Source: Chitinophagales bacterium (lineage in GTDB: Bacteria > Bacteroidota > Bacteroidia > Chitinophagales > Saprospiraceae). Taken from it: a DNA stretch of 64,000 nucleotides. The notes beneath the pieces were generated by a model. The model made no database searches and was not told the DNA's origin. It was given only the letters and a program-made list of their open reading frames with translations. This document shows positions 1 through 7,538 of this stretch, one piece after another. The stretch spans positions 42,677-106,676 of the forward strand of contig JAAFJY010000028.1 in the NCBI GenBank assembly GCA_013299105.1. The letters run 5' to 3'. Position numbers and translations under genes: made by a program. The stretch's first letter is position 1; each line of letters begins with the position of its first letter.

Positions 1-675
1 ATCGCGGATTTTGCGCTGCATTTCACGCAACTCGTCGAACAAAGGTGCCAAACGGAAGCCATCGGCTACCTTTTTCTCCAATTCTTCTAGTAAGGTGGTG
101 AATTGTTCGAAGTTATTTTTAGACAAAGTATCGAACTCGGCATCCAGTCGATTGCGCAGGTTCTTCATCTGGCCAAAGAGCTGGTTAGTACCTTCGCGCA
201 AAGCATCCGCGTGCTCGCGGAAGAGGTTGCGTTCGCGCACCTGATTTTGCACTTTTTCCCAGAAGTTTTTCAACTCATCCCAGGTACTGCCTTCAAATTT
301 GATGGCTTTTTCGATTCGATCGCCGAATTCAGCCAGTTCAGACTTGTAAGATTGGTACAATTTGGTCGAAAGTACGATGAATTGCCATTCGGTTTGGGCG
401 CGTTGCACCACATCATCGCGTTCGGCTTTCAGGTTGTCTGGCAAAAGCGAGCCACTCATGGTCAGGTCGCGTTCTTCTACTGAAAAACCATCTGGAAATT
501 CAACAGCGTTTCCGTCACGCCATTCCTTCATCATGAGTTGACTAAAATCTTCGGTAGCGATGTGCTCAGGAAAAGTGAACACTTTGACTTTGTTTTCGTC
601 TACCAGCAATTCCAGGGCAATGAGCAATCGTTCGTTCTGCGCGTTAGATCCCCAAAGTACGAGCTTGGTCTTCAT
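1..675 (-). CDS. Conserved coiled-coil protein, 3' part outside the window
   Basis: The minus-strand frame is open from an ATG at 673-675 to the window edge, 225 codons without a stop, so the C-terminus is missing. The start reads MKTKLVLWGSNAQNERLLIA, a beta-strand-like opening. From about residue 90 onward the protein is rich in Glu, Lys, Arg, Leu and Gln in long amphipathic stretches that look like helices or coiled coils. There is no signal peptide and no membrane segment, so it is probably cytoplasmic. I do not recognise the family or a function. asd lies upstream in the same orientation, 74 bp away, so co-transcription is possible. Confidence 0.7.
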   Translation of the reverse strand, partial: MKTKLVLWGSNAQNERLLIALELLVDENKVKVFTFPEHIATEDFSQLMMKEWRDGNAVEFPDGFSVEERDLTMSGSLLPDNLKAERDDVVQRAQTEWQFIVLSTKLYQSYKSELAEFGDRIEKAIKFEGSTWDELKNFWEKVQNQVRERNLFREHADALREGTNQLFGQMKNLRNRLDAEFDTLSKNNFEQFTTLLEELEKKVADGFRLAPLFDELREMQRKIRD

Positions 676-749
676 AGTTGTCACAAATTAGGCAGCTTGG
701 GTTTTGGTTTTGCCCCTGCTGCTCGGCTAAGTAGAGTATGGTGCTGGGT

Positions 750-1766
750 TTAAGCCAGCACTTCTTGACCCACCAGTTTGTTGGCCAGCAGGTACGATGC
801 AATCTGTACGGCATTGGTAGCAGCACCCTTGCGCAGGTTGTCTGCCACAATCCATAGGTTCAAACCATTGGCAATAGATTCATCGCGGCGAATCCGGCCA
901 ACAAAAACTTCGTCCTTGTCTTTGGCAAGTAGAGGCATGGGGTACTCGTTTTTGCTTGGATTGTCCAAAACGATTACGCCAGGCGTTTCTGCCAAGATTT
1001 TCTTTACATCCGCTACTTCAAAAGGCCGTTCGAATTCGATGTTTACCGATTCAGAGTGGCCACCATCGACAGGCACCCGCACCGTGGTGGAGGTGATGGC
1101 AATGCTTTGGTCGCCCAAAATTTTGCGCGTTTCGTTCACCAGTTTCATTTCTTCCTTGGTGTAATCATTTTCCAGGAAAGAATCGCAGTGCGGAATACAG
1201 TTTTCAAAAATCTGGTAGAAATAGGCCATTTCCTCCGCTTTGGGATCAAAACCTTTTTTCTCCAGGTTGTATTGTTTTACGGCCTTCATGCCCGTGCCCG
1301 TGATCGATTGGTAAGTCGAAATCACCAGGCGCTTGATGCCGTATTTTTTGTGCAAAGGGGCCAAGGCCACCACCATCTGGATGGTAGAGCAGTTGGGGTT
1401 GGCGATAATTTTGTCCTCCTTGGTCAATGTATCAGCATTGATTTCAGGAACCACAAGTCTTTTGCTAGGATCCATGCGCCAAGCCGAGGAGTTGTCTATA
1501 ACCGTAGTGCCAACTTCCGCAAACTTAGGGGCCCATTCCAACGAAGTGCTGCCACCTGCTGAAAAAATGGCAATATCCGGAGCCATTGCCACTGCATCAT
1601 CCATGCTGACAATGGTGTATTTTTTGCCAGCATACTCTACCTGGTTACCTACCGAACGCTCGGAAGCCACCGGGATGAATTCACTGATCGGAAACTTGTG
1701 CTCTTCCAGCACCTTGCACATCACCTGGCCTACCATGCCAGTTACGCCAACAACTGCTACTTTCAT
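750..1766 (-). CDS. asd: Aspartate-semialdehyde dehydrogenase
   Basis: This enzyme reduces aspartyl-4-phosphate to aspartate-4-semialdehyde with NADPH (EC 1.2.1.11), the branch point to lysine/diaminopimelate, threonine and methionine. The 338-aa protein starts MKVAVVGVTGMVGQVM, a Rossmann NADP-binding motif. The catalytic cysteine is in NPNCST (Cys126), with a later RVPVDGGHSESVNIEF stretch typical of the family. The frame is open 62 codons further upstream, but that extension translates a TTGAA short-repeat tract, so the ATG at 1764-1766 is chosen. The length is normal for the family. Confidence 0.95.
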   Translation of the reverse strand: MKVAVVGVTGMVGQVMCKVLEEHKFPISEFIPVASERSVGNQVEYAGKKYTIVSMDDAVAMAPDIAIFSAGGSTSLEWAPKFAEVGTTVIDNSSAWRMDPSKRLVVPEINADTLTKEDKIIANPNCSTIQMVVALAPLHKKYGIKRLVISTYQSITGTGMKAVKQYNLEKKGFDPKAEEMAYFYQIFENCIPHCDSFLENDYTKEEMKLVNETRKILGDQSIAITSTTVRVPVDGGHSESVNIEFERPFEVADVKKILAETPGVIVLDNPSKNEYPMPLLAKDKDEVFVGRIRRDESIANGLNLWIVADNLRKGAATNAVQIASYLLANKLVGQEVLA

Positions 1767-1802
1767 CGAAAAGGTAGTTTTTACATTAAAGACCCGCTGT
1801 AA

Positions 1803-1834
1803 GTTGAAGTGTTGAAAAGTGAAGTGTTGAAAAG
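1803..1834. repeat. TTGAA short-repeat tract in asd leader
   Basis: The tract reads GTTGAAGTG, TTGAAAAGT, GAAGTG, TTGAAAAG, that is, imperfect 7-9 bp units. It lies 40-70 bp upstream of the asd start and belongs to the intergenic TTGAA family. Confidence 0.65.
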
Positions 1835-1937
1835 AAGCCACCTCTGCAATCAATTGCTTCTTACTTAGCGCGGTCTTTTGGGTGTGTTTGTGTTTATTTA
1901 TTGGGCAACAATGGGTTAAAACCCCAAGTTTAGCCGA

Positions 1938-1945
1938 CAAATATA
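1938..1945 (-). promoter_or_regulatory. Possible -7 promoter box upstream of asd
   Basis: On the minus strand the octamer is TATATTTG, an exact match to the Bacteroidota sigma-ABfr -7 consensus TAnnTTTG. It lies about 170 bp before the asd ATG. No good TTTG -33 box is seen at 19-21 bp spacing, so this rests on the -7 match alone. Confidence 0.25.
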
Positions 1946-2061
1946 CATCCAATCTACATTCATTGCTAGCCTTTTAAGCCAAAAATGGCCTCTTGTTTGA
2001 AACACAAATGTTGACTGTAAGACAAATTACAGTCTTTTGTTAAAAATTAAATAGTGTTCTG

Positions 2062-3012
2062 TTATTTTTTAAACGAATAAAGTTGTGCGGGGTTGTCATA
2101 AAAAATGGCTTGCCAGAGGTTTTTCAGCCCAAATTGGGCCAAAACCCCTGGGATTGTTTCCAATAAAAAGCACAAACCGGGCTTGCCGCCATAGTGTTTC
2201 CAGTAGCTGCTACGCGCCATGTCCATGCCCAGGGTGACTTGGTTGGGGTACGTTGGCAGGATTTTTTCCAGCAGTACATAAGTCCAGTTTTCTTCCCCAT
2301 TTTTCCAGCGAAAAGCACTGTCGTATTCTACCCGCACCCCAGTTTGCATCAGGTCGTGGTGGTAGGCCAGGTCCTTGTTGCGGTCCACGTGCGAGAGCAC
2401 TACATGGCTCAGGTCGGCGCCCAATTTGGCAAACAACTCTGCTTGGACCAGGGCGTGGTGGCCAAAATTGGTATGGGTCAAAATGGGCGCTCCAGTACGC
2501 AAGTGGGCTTGTACCACTGCCCCGAAAATTTTTTCCTGATGGGATGTGATTGCCTCGTCGCCAGTTGCGAGCTTGATCATGCCCGCCCGATGCGCAGTCC
2601 GCTCCACGATGGGACAACCGTAATCGTGGCGATCGATACCAATTTCAAGGTCGTCCACAAAAAGTTGGGCCATTTGGTCTTCGCTCAAGCGGTAGCGCCA
2701 GTGGTCAACGGGGTAATATTTTTCGAGGTGGATACCCGTGGGGGCTACGATATTGACCTGGCTGCGGCGCGATACTTCGGCCAGTTTTTCGGCGTTGCGG
2801 CCACAATCGGCAGGCATGGTGTCGATCATGGTGCGGCCGCCTTGGGCATAAAAATCACTGAGCTCGGCGCTGATTTTATCCAAGTCATTCAGGATGAAAT
2901 CGGGATTCTCAAGGGTCGAGTAGCCCTCGTCGATGATGATGTGCTCGTGAGAATAAGTCAGTCCCAGTTCAGTAGCTGGCACATCGCCCAACACGGTTCT
3001 GATAAAAGTCAT
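2062..3012 (-). CDS. Phosphotriesterase-family (PHP-type) metal hydrolase
   Basis: This is a binuclear-metal TIM-barrel hydrolase of the amidohydrolase superfamily, related to E. coli PHP and bacterial phosphotriesterases and lactonases. The N-terminus has IRTVLGDV...TYSHEHII, whose HxH binds metal. AGMIKLATG carries the lysine expected to be carbamylated. THTNFGHH and LSHVDRNKDLAYH provide further His ligands, and LGMDMAR gives the late Asp. The protein is about 316 aa. The ATG at 3010-3012 is preferred because family members start just before the IRTVLGD strand. A start at 3060 would add 16 residues. The natural substrate cannot be told. It is divergent from dps. Confidence 0.85.
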   Translation of the reverse strand: MTFIRTVLGDVPATELGLTYSHEHIIIDEGYSTLENPDFILNDLDKISAELSDFYAQGGRTMIDTMPADCGRNAEKLAEVSRRSQVNIVAPTGIHLEKYYPVDHWRYRLSEDQMAQLFVDDLEIGIDRHDYGCPIVERTAHRAGMIKLATGDEAITSHQEKIFGAVVQAHLRTGAPILTHTNFGHHALVQAELFAKLGADLSHVVLSHVDRNKDLAYHHDLMQTGVRVEYDSAFRWKNGEENWTYVLLEKILPTYPNQVTLGMDMARSSYWKHYGGKPGLCFLLETIPGVLAQFGLKNLWQAIFYDNPAQLYSFKK

Positions 3013-3131
3013 GGTTGTTGTGATGATAAGTCCTTGAAATCCTGGTCCGAAATCTGGCATTTTGTACCAATAATTCCAACCCTGGGCTACTGTATTTTGT
3101 TTTTACCAAAAACGATTCAAAAAGATCACAG

Positions 3132-3605
3132 ATGAAACCTGCCATCGGCATCACGGATGCCAATCTTCAAGCCGTTGCCCAAGCCTTGAGCAAATTATTG
3201 GCCGACGAGTACCTACTCTACACCAAAACCCGCAACGCCCATTGGAACGTGGAAGGGCCAGATTTTTATGCCCAGCACAAGTTTTTTGAAACCCAATACG
3301 AGCAAATCGACGAGTTCATCGACGAAATTGCCGAACGCATTCGCGCTTTGGGACATTATGCACCGGGCTCACTGAAATCCATGTTGCAATTGACCAGCCT
3401 GACTGAAGACAGCCGCAGTGACAATGACAGCAAAGGCTTCATAACCGAGTTGTTGCACGACCACGAGAGCATCATCATGGAACTGCGGGGCCTCGTCAGC
3501 ACTTTTGCCAATCAATACCAAGACCTCGGCACCAGTGATTATGTGACGGGTTTGATGGAGGAACATGAAAAAATGGCTTGGTTTTTGAGGGCGCATTTGC
3601 GTTAG
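3132..3605 (+). CDS. dps: Dps-family ferritin-like DNA-binding protein
   Basis: Starvation/peroxide-protection miniferritin that stores iron in a dodecamer shell, 157 aa. The inter-subunit ferroxidase site is visible: TRNAHWNVEGPDFYAQHKFFE supplies the His and Trp, and EQIDEFIDEIAERIRALG supplies the Asp and Glu residues. The four-helix bundle fills the whole length. The N-terminal tail is short and poor in lysine, so DNA binding is uncertain. The stop codon TAG at 3603-3605 overlaps the terminus of a repeat-C copy (see 3602-3870), suggesting that an insertion defines the present 3' end. It is transcribed divergently from the phosphotriesterase homologue. Confidence 0.95.
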   Translation: MKPAIGITDANLQAVAQALSKLLADEYLLYTKTRNAHWNVEGPDFYAQHKFFETQYEQIDEFIDEIAERIRALGHYAPGSLKSMLQLTSLTEDSRSDNDSKGFITELLHDHESIIMELRGLVSTFANQYQDLGTSDYVTGLMEEHEKMAWFLRAHLR

Positions 3606-3870
3606 TAACAAGCCACGAATAAACCTTTCCAAATCGCAACTGCGTACTTTATAGATTATGTCCTCGCTGTGCGAGGCCATTTTTGGAACACGGATAAAAT
3701 TGGGTTTGGGTGTGTTTATTTGGGTGTGAGTGTGAGAAAGCCCCGTTTTCAAGCGATCGGAGACAAAAGTTAAAGCTCGAAGCTCCCACACACGAACTCA
3801 CACTTACACACTCCACACCCATTCTTGCGGATTTGCCAGCATGACGTTGACATTCACTGCGATTAGCTTT
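3602..3870. repeat. Repeat C, degraded copy with internal insertion
   Basis: The first 44 bp (3602-3645, beginning TTAGTAACAAGCCACGAATA) match 51279-51320 almost base for base. Positions 3664-3694 match 51329-51359, and 3829-3855 match 51376-51402. The stretch between about 3695 and 3828 is unrelated and contains an inverted GTGTGAGTGTGAG/CTCACACTTACAC repeat, so a second sequence seems inserted in the element. The right terminus is not recognisable. This repeat fills most of the 400-bp gap between dps and xisI. Confidence 0.6.
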
Positions 3871-3954
3871 CATCAAAATTGCTCATGTCTATTTCCAACG
3901 CTTTGAGAAAGTAGCAATCAATTTGTGCTTAATAAGTCTGCCATTCTTGTTTTT

Positions 3955-3987
3955 ATAGGCTTGCAGTTGTTATTTTACAAGCCTATT
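3955..3987 (+). other. Hairpin just upstream of xisI
   Basis: ATAGGCTTG (3955-3963) and CAAGCCTAT (3979-3987) form a perfect 9-bp stem with a 15-nt loop, 21 bp before the xisI ATG. It has no T-run, so it is not a standard terminator. It could be an operator or an mRNA 5' structure, but its role is unknown. Confidence 0.4.
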
Positions 3988-4008
3988 TCAACAAAAAAGC
4001 ACATTATT

Positions 4009-4347
4009 ATGGATAAATTGACCAATTACGCTCAAATCATCATGGCTGTGCTGACTGATTATGTTGAGAGTCGGAATGCGTCTCCAAACAATGCAGAAAT
4101 GATCACCATTTTTGATCGTGAAAAACACCATTACCAGGTTTTGGCCATGGACTGGAGAAAAAGCCAACGCATTTTCCTGGTTATTTTTCACTTTGACATC
4201 AAGGATAGAAAAATATGGGTCCAACAAAATGCATCAGATTATGACATCATTGGCGACATTGAGGATCGAGGAGTCCCAAAATCTGATATTGTCTTGGCCT
4301 TTCATTCGCCAAACATGCGGCCATACACCGATTATGCGGTGGCCTAA
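4009..4347 (+). CDS. xisI: XisI-family protein (fdxN element excision controlling factor-like), orphan
   Basis: The 112-aa protein matches the XisI family along its whole length. It starts MDKLTNYAQIIMAVLTDY, has the central HYQVLAMDWR and FDIKDRKIWVQ strands, and ends DIVLAFHSPNMRPYTDYAVA, the family's signature C-terminus. In cyanobacteria XisI and XisH are needed with XisF for excision of the nif fdxN element, and XisH/XisI pairs also occur widely outside heterocyst formers. No xisH-like gene is seen beside it. The longer frame from 3925 starts inside the hairpin region and is not supported. The gene converges on the FAD oxidoreductase with a 4-bp gap. Confidence 0.85.
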   Translation: MDKLTNYAQIIMAVLTDYVESRNASPNNAEMITIFDREKHHYQVLAMDWRKSQRIFLVIFHFDIKDRKIWVQQNASDYDIIGDIEDRGVPKSDIVLAFHSPNMRPYTDYAVA

Positions 4348-4351
4348 ACTA

Positions 4352-5725
4352 TCAGCGATTATTCTTCCTCCACCCATTGCGGCTGGTATCTGCCACTTGC
4401 TCAGGCATGGCAAGGATCGCACCGATGGCCAGTAGTGCATCCTGCAATTGAGGGACATTCAATCCGCTGGCAGATTCATCTTTTTGCAAAGACTGCACCG
4501 CAGCCAAGCCCGCCGCTTGGCCCATCGACATTGTTTGTGCCATTGAGCGACAAGAGGCGTGGGCGTCGTGGGTCGCCGAAAAACAGCGGCCTACCACCCA
4601 ATGCCGTTCACTGGCGCGGGGCACAATGGTGCCGTAGGGAACGCCGTAAGCGCCAAAATTGGGCACGTACTGCCAGTAAGTTTCGTCTTCGCCACTGGCC
4701 CCCTTGCGGTGGTCTTCGATGGGCGCTCCGCACAACAAGATGGTATCGGTGGGCACCACGCCCGACATGCATTCTTCCTTGCTCAGGCGGCTGTTGCCAT
4801 ACACCCGACGGGTTTCTCGCACGCCAATTTGGTGCGAAAGGCCAATGATGTTCGATTCTTCGTAACCAGGCACTTCTTGTTGAAAAAAGCGCTCAAAAAT
4901 AAAAGCCTGCCTGCGCCCTTCGATCTCGGCAGCGGTCAGTTCTTCGATGTTCAGGGCGCGCAAATCGCCTACTTTTACGGCCACCGTCGAAATACATTTT
5001 TGGGCGTTCATCTCATGGGCGGAACCCTCTTTGCGGGGCAAAGGATGGCGGCCCGTCTCAACCGATTCTTTCATTTTTTGCATCAGCATTTTTTTGCCCC
5101 CACTTGCCTCGTACTTGGGCAAGTCCACATTGCTCATGCGAAAAGTGGTGGTCATGCTTTGCGCGGGCTCGTTTTCACCCGCTAGCTCGTAAGCATGGCC
5201 CGCCAAGTGGCAAAAATCGGCATCACCCGAGGCGTCGATCACCCGGCGGGCGATGATGCGGTAAAAGCCCGACTTGTTCCAAAATACACAAGTAGTTTGC
5301 TCCCGGCCCACTTCGGCCACATCGACCAGGGTGGTGTGCAGCAAAAGCTTGACCCCGGCCTGCAAGAGCAATTGCTCCCATACGTTTTTCAGGCGCTCAG
5401 GGTTGTAATTGACCCCCGTGCCTGCGCCGTAAGTATTGGGGCGGAGGAACACTTCGCCCAAGGCATCCAAAGTATCCACGATCAAATCAGGAATGCCTCC
5501 AGCCACTTTTTTGGGCGCATCGCCAGGGGTGAAAAAGCCGTAAAAGGTATCCAGCATTTGGGTAGAAGAGCCTCCAGGAAAGCCGTAGCGCTCAACAAGC
5601 ATCACGGAATAATTGGAGCGAGCCGCAGCCAAAGCCGCAGTAGAGCCCGCAGAACCGGACCCGATGACCAAAATATCTACTTCGGCCAGCACGGGAATTT
5701 GTGCAGCGTTGAGAAAGGTGTACAC
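4352..5725 (-). CDS. FAD-dependent oxidoreductase (FAD_oxidored/PF12831 type)
   Basis: A 457-aa flavoprotein. The dinucleotide-binding motif is VLVIGSGSAGSTAALAAAR-like near residues 19-36, followed by VERYGFPGG. VIDASGDADFCHLAG gives the second conserved FAD contact. The C-terminus has the typical GRCFSATHDAHAS and MGQAAGLAAV stretches. The start is GTG at 5723-5725: an in-frame TAA lies five codons upstream (5738-5740) and no ATG occurs before the GSGSAG motif. There is no signal peptide. Family members often act on carbohydrate-linked or xenobiotic substrates, but the substrate here is unknown. It is monocistronic and convergent with xisI. Confidence 0.8.
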   Translation of the reverse strand: MYTFLNAAQIPVLAEVDILVIGSGSAGSTAALAAARSNYSVMLVERYGFPGGSSTQMLDTFYGFFTPGDAPKKVAGGIPDLIVDTLDALGEVFLRPNTYGAGTGVNYNPERLKNVWEQLLLQAGVKLLLHTTLVDVAEVGREQTTCVFWNKSGFYRIIARRVIDASGDADFCHLAGHAYELAGENEPAQSMTTTFRMSNVDLPKYEASGGKKMLMQKMKESVETGRHPLPRKEGSAHEMNAQKCISTVAVKVGDLRALNIEELTAAEIEGRRQAFIFERFFQQEVPGYEESNIIGLSHQIGVRETRRVYGNSRLSKEECMSGVVPTDTILLCGAPIEDHRKGASGEDETYWQYVPNFGAYGVPYGTIVPRASERHWVVGRCFSATHDAHASCRSMAQTMSMGQAAGLAAVQSLQKDESASGLNVPQLQDALLAIGAILAMPEQVADTSRNGWRKNNR

Positions 5726-5893
5726 GTTTTTGTTTGTTTATCTTGGGTAAAAAAACACTGCCGATTTATTTCGGCTAAAAAAAGGCAAGTTCGGCAATTC
5801 CGAGGCTAGTTGCTGCAAAAAACGCCAGGTTTAGGTGGGATTTACCCATTTTTTTGTCCAACTTTTGCCCGATTCACTTGTTTTTATGTATTT

Positions 5894-6020
5894 GAGCTAA
5901 AATAAGGTGGCCATATTTGCTTTTGAGGTTTAGCAAAAAAAGAACACAACTTCCTTTCATCCAGTTGCTTTTCTTTTTTCACTAAACCCAAATCCGTCCA
6001 CCTTATTTTTTTACGCTCCT
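5894..6020 (-). repeat. Repeat A, copy 1 (ends 1 bp before msrB ATG)
   Basis: About 127 bp. It begins GAGCTAAAATAAGGTGGCCA and ends CACCTTATTTTTTTACGCTC, so the ends are imperfect inverted repeats sharing TAAGGTGG. The core holds TTTAGCAAAAAAAGAACACA. It is shared with 14873-15010, 28374-28470, 33623-33747 and 59033-59158. Its end lies directly before the msrB start codon, so it supplies the msrB leader. Confidence 0.85.
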
Positions 6021-6021
6021 C

Positions 6022-6405
6022 ATGACAAAACAACCAAATATGCCATACAATCCACTGAGTGCAGAGGAAGAATACGTAATCGTCAACAAAGGAACTGAAT
6101 ATCCATTTTCGGGGGAGTACTGGGACCACAAAGCCGCTGGAACCTACGTGTGCCGCCGTTGCGATGCCCCTTTGTATCAATCCAGTGACAAGTTTGATTC
6201 GGGCTGCGGATGGCCGAGCTTCGACGACGAAGTGCCCGGAGCCGTGCGCCGAGAGACCGATGCAGACGGTCGCCGCACCGAGATTTTGTGCAACAATTGC
6301 GGCGGACACCTGGGCCACGTTTTCTTGGGTGAGCGCTTTACCAAAAAGAACACCCGGCACTGTGTAAACTCGCTTTCGATCCGTTTTATCCCCGAAGTCA
6401 AATAA
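6022..6405 (+). CDS. msrB: Peptide-methionine (R)-S-oxide reductase
   Basis: Reduces the R epimer of methionine sulfoxide in proteins, with thioredoxin as donor, 127 aa. Two zinc-binding CxxC pairs are present: CRRC near residue 48 and [12 protein letters not shown]. The CGWPSF motif and the catalytic [12 protein letters not shown] motif near the C-terminus are complete. No signal peptide is seen, so it is cytoplasmic. An internal ATG at 6040 is an alternative start. Repeat A copy 1 fills the upstream region to within 1 bp. The 3' end overlaps the convergent gene at 6398 by 8 bp. Confidence 0.95.
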   Translation: MTKQPNMPYNPLSAEEEYVIVNKGTEYPFSGEYWDHKAAGTYVCRRCDAPLYQSSDKFDSGCGWPSFDDEVPGAVRRETDADGRRTEILCNNCGGHLGHVFLGERFTKKNTRHCVNSLSIRFIPEVK

Positions 6406-6679
6406 GGCGAGGAAACTCGTCTTCTTCCGCTTTTTGCAGGTTGCGGCCCAGGGCTTCGCTGCGCAGCTTGTGCATGTGCTCGAATTGAGCCAAAACCGCT
6501 TGCTGGAAGGAGTGATCGACTACTTTTTCCACGTCCTCCAGCGTTTCTACGCCTTCGCCGCTGCGAAATTTATAGGTCTGTTCGTATTGCCCTGTTTCCA
6601 ATTTTACAGAGAGGCGGTTGTCCATTTTAAAAACGGTGATTTTTAGCACGGGGTGCTCGATGTAGCCGATGATGCGCAT
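6398..6679 (-). CDS. Small conserved hypothetical protein
   Basis: 93 aa, starting [20 protein letters not shown]. The N-terminal half looks like a small beta-sheet (alternating hydrophobic strands, including [18 protein letters not shown]). The C-terminal half is an acidic and basic helix ([29 protein letters not shown] begins it). No signal peptide, membrane segment or cysteine is present. I do not recognise a named family. The 3' end overlaps convergent msrB by 8 bp. Upstream is a TTGAGGAG repeat tract. Confidence 0.65.
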   Translation of the reverse strand: MRIIGYIEHPVLKITVFKMDNRLSVKLETGQYEQTYKFRSGEGVETLEDVEKVVDHSFQQAVLAQFEHMHKLRSEALGRNLQKAEEDEFPRLI

Positions 6680-6683
6680 GTTC

Positions 6684-6725
6684 GTTGAGGAGTTGAGTGG
6701 TTGAGGAGTTTAGAAGTTGAGGAGT
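6684..6725. repeat. TTGAGGAG short-repeat tract
   Basis: Five imperfect units of the type GTTGAGGAG/GTTGAGTGG/AGTTTAGAAG fill the gap between the small hypothetical gene and the DUF2520 gene. Related tracts are at 1803-1834, 17256-17288, 33556-33573, 34329-34362, 35032-35064 and 35230-35255. Confidence 0.7.
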
Positions 6726-6735
6726 AGGGCTTCGC

Positions 6736-7536
6736 TCAAGGCCCCGTACCATAATCTTGGGCGATGAGGCGGCTCATCAGCTCATAAATCAGTTGCCAGC
6801 GGGCATCTTTATCCAGGAATTTCAGTTGTTTTTGCTGGATTTCCAAGTCGCCACGCCGGGCGGGGCCCGTTTGCATGTCAAAAGGGGACTGGTTTTGCAC
6901 TTTCGCAGCTGTTTCCTGGATCAGGGGCAAAAGGAGCTCGAAGGGCAGGTCCTTTTCTTGGAGCAAATCCTCGGCAACAGCGTAGAGTTTGTTCACAAAG
7001 TTGTTGACAAAAACTGCCCCTAGATGCAGGGTAAATCTCTGCTCACTGTTGACCAAAGCGGCCTGTTGACTCAACTTTTTAGCCAAATCCAGGAGCAAGG
7101 GCTCGTCTGCTGGTGCTGTTGCTTCCACACAAAGGGGCACTTGATGGAAAAAATCGAGGGTCCGATTTTTGGAAAAACTTTGCAGGGGATAAAAAACCCC
7201 ACAACGTTGGAAATGTTTTTGCAAAACCGCCAGATCGGTGGCCCCAGAGCCATGACAAACCAAAGCGCTGGCGGGTAAAATTTCCTTCAGTTTTGAGGCT
7301 ACCTCATCAATGGCATCGTCTTTGACCAGCAGCACAAACAAATCGGCACGGGGGTCGATTTGTTCCAGTGTAGAGATGGCTTCAGCGCCTATTTTTTGGG
7401 CCAAAACCGATGCTTTTTCAAGTTCTCGGCTGAAAATCTGGGTCAGCTCCAAACCTTGGGCATAGGCGTGCTGCGCCAGATGCCAGGCCACATTGCCGGA
7501 ACCGATGAGGCAGATTTTTTGGATGCCGCCGCTCAC
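6736..7536 (-). CDS. Rossmann-like and DUF2520 domain protein (putative NAD(P) oxidoreductase)
   Basis: 266 aa. The N-terminal half is a Rossmann-like fold with IQKICLIGSGNVAWHLAQ as the nucleotide-binding loop. The C-terminal half (from about residue 125, CGVFYPLQSFSKNR) is the DUF2520 helical domain, resembling ProC or F420-dependent reductases. The substrate is not known. The start is GTG at 7534-7536; the GSGNVA loop begins only about ten residues later, so no shorter start fits. It follows ccmF with a 2-bp gap, which implies translational coupling in the ccmE-ccmF operon. Confidence 0.8.
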   Translation of the reverse strand: MSGGIQKICLIGSGNVAWHLAQHAYAQGLELTQIFSRELEKASVLAQKIGAEAISTLEQIDPRADLFVLLVKDDAIDEVASKLKEILPASALVCHGSGATDLAVLQKHFQRCGVFYPLQSFSKNRTLDFFHQVPLCVEATAPADEPLLLDLAKKLSQQAALVNSEQRFTLHLGAVFVNNFVNKLYAVAEDLLQEKDLPFELLLPLIQETAAKVQNQSPFDMQTGPARRGDLEIQQKQLKFLDKDARWQLIYELMSRLIAQDYGTGP

Positions 7537-7538
7537 TT

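Noticed and set aside
1767..1952. N-terminal extension of asd
   Set aside because: It translates the TTGAA tract; all Asd proteins start at the MKVAVVGVTG motif.
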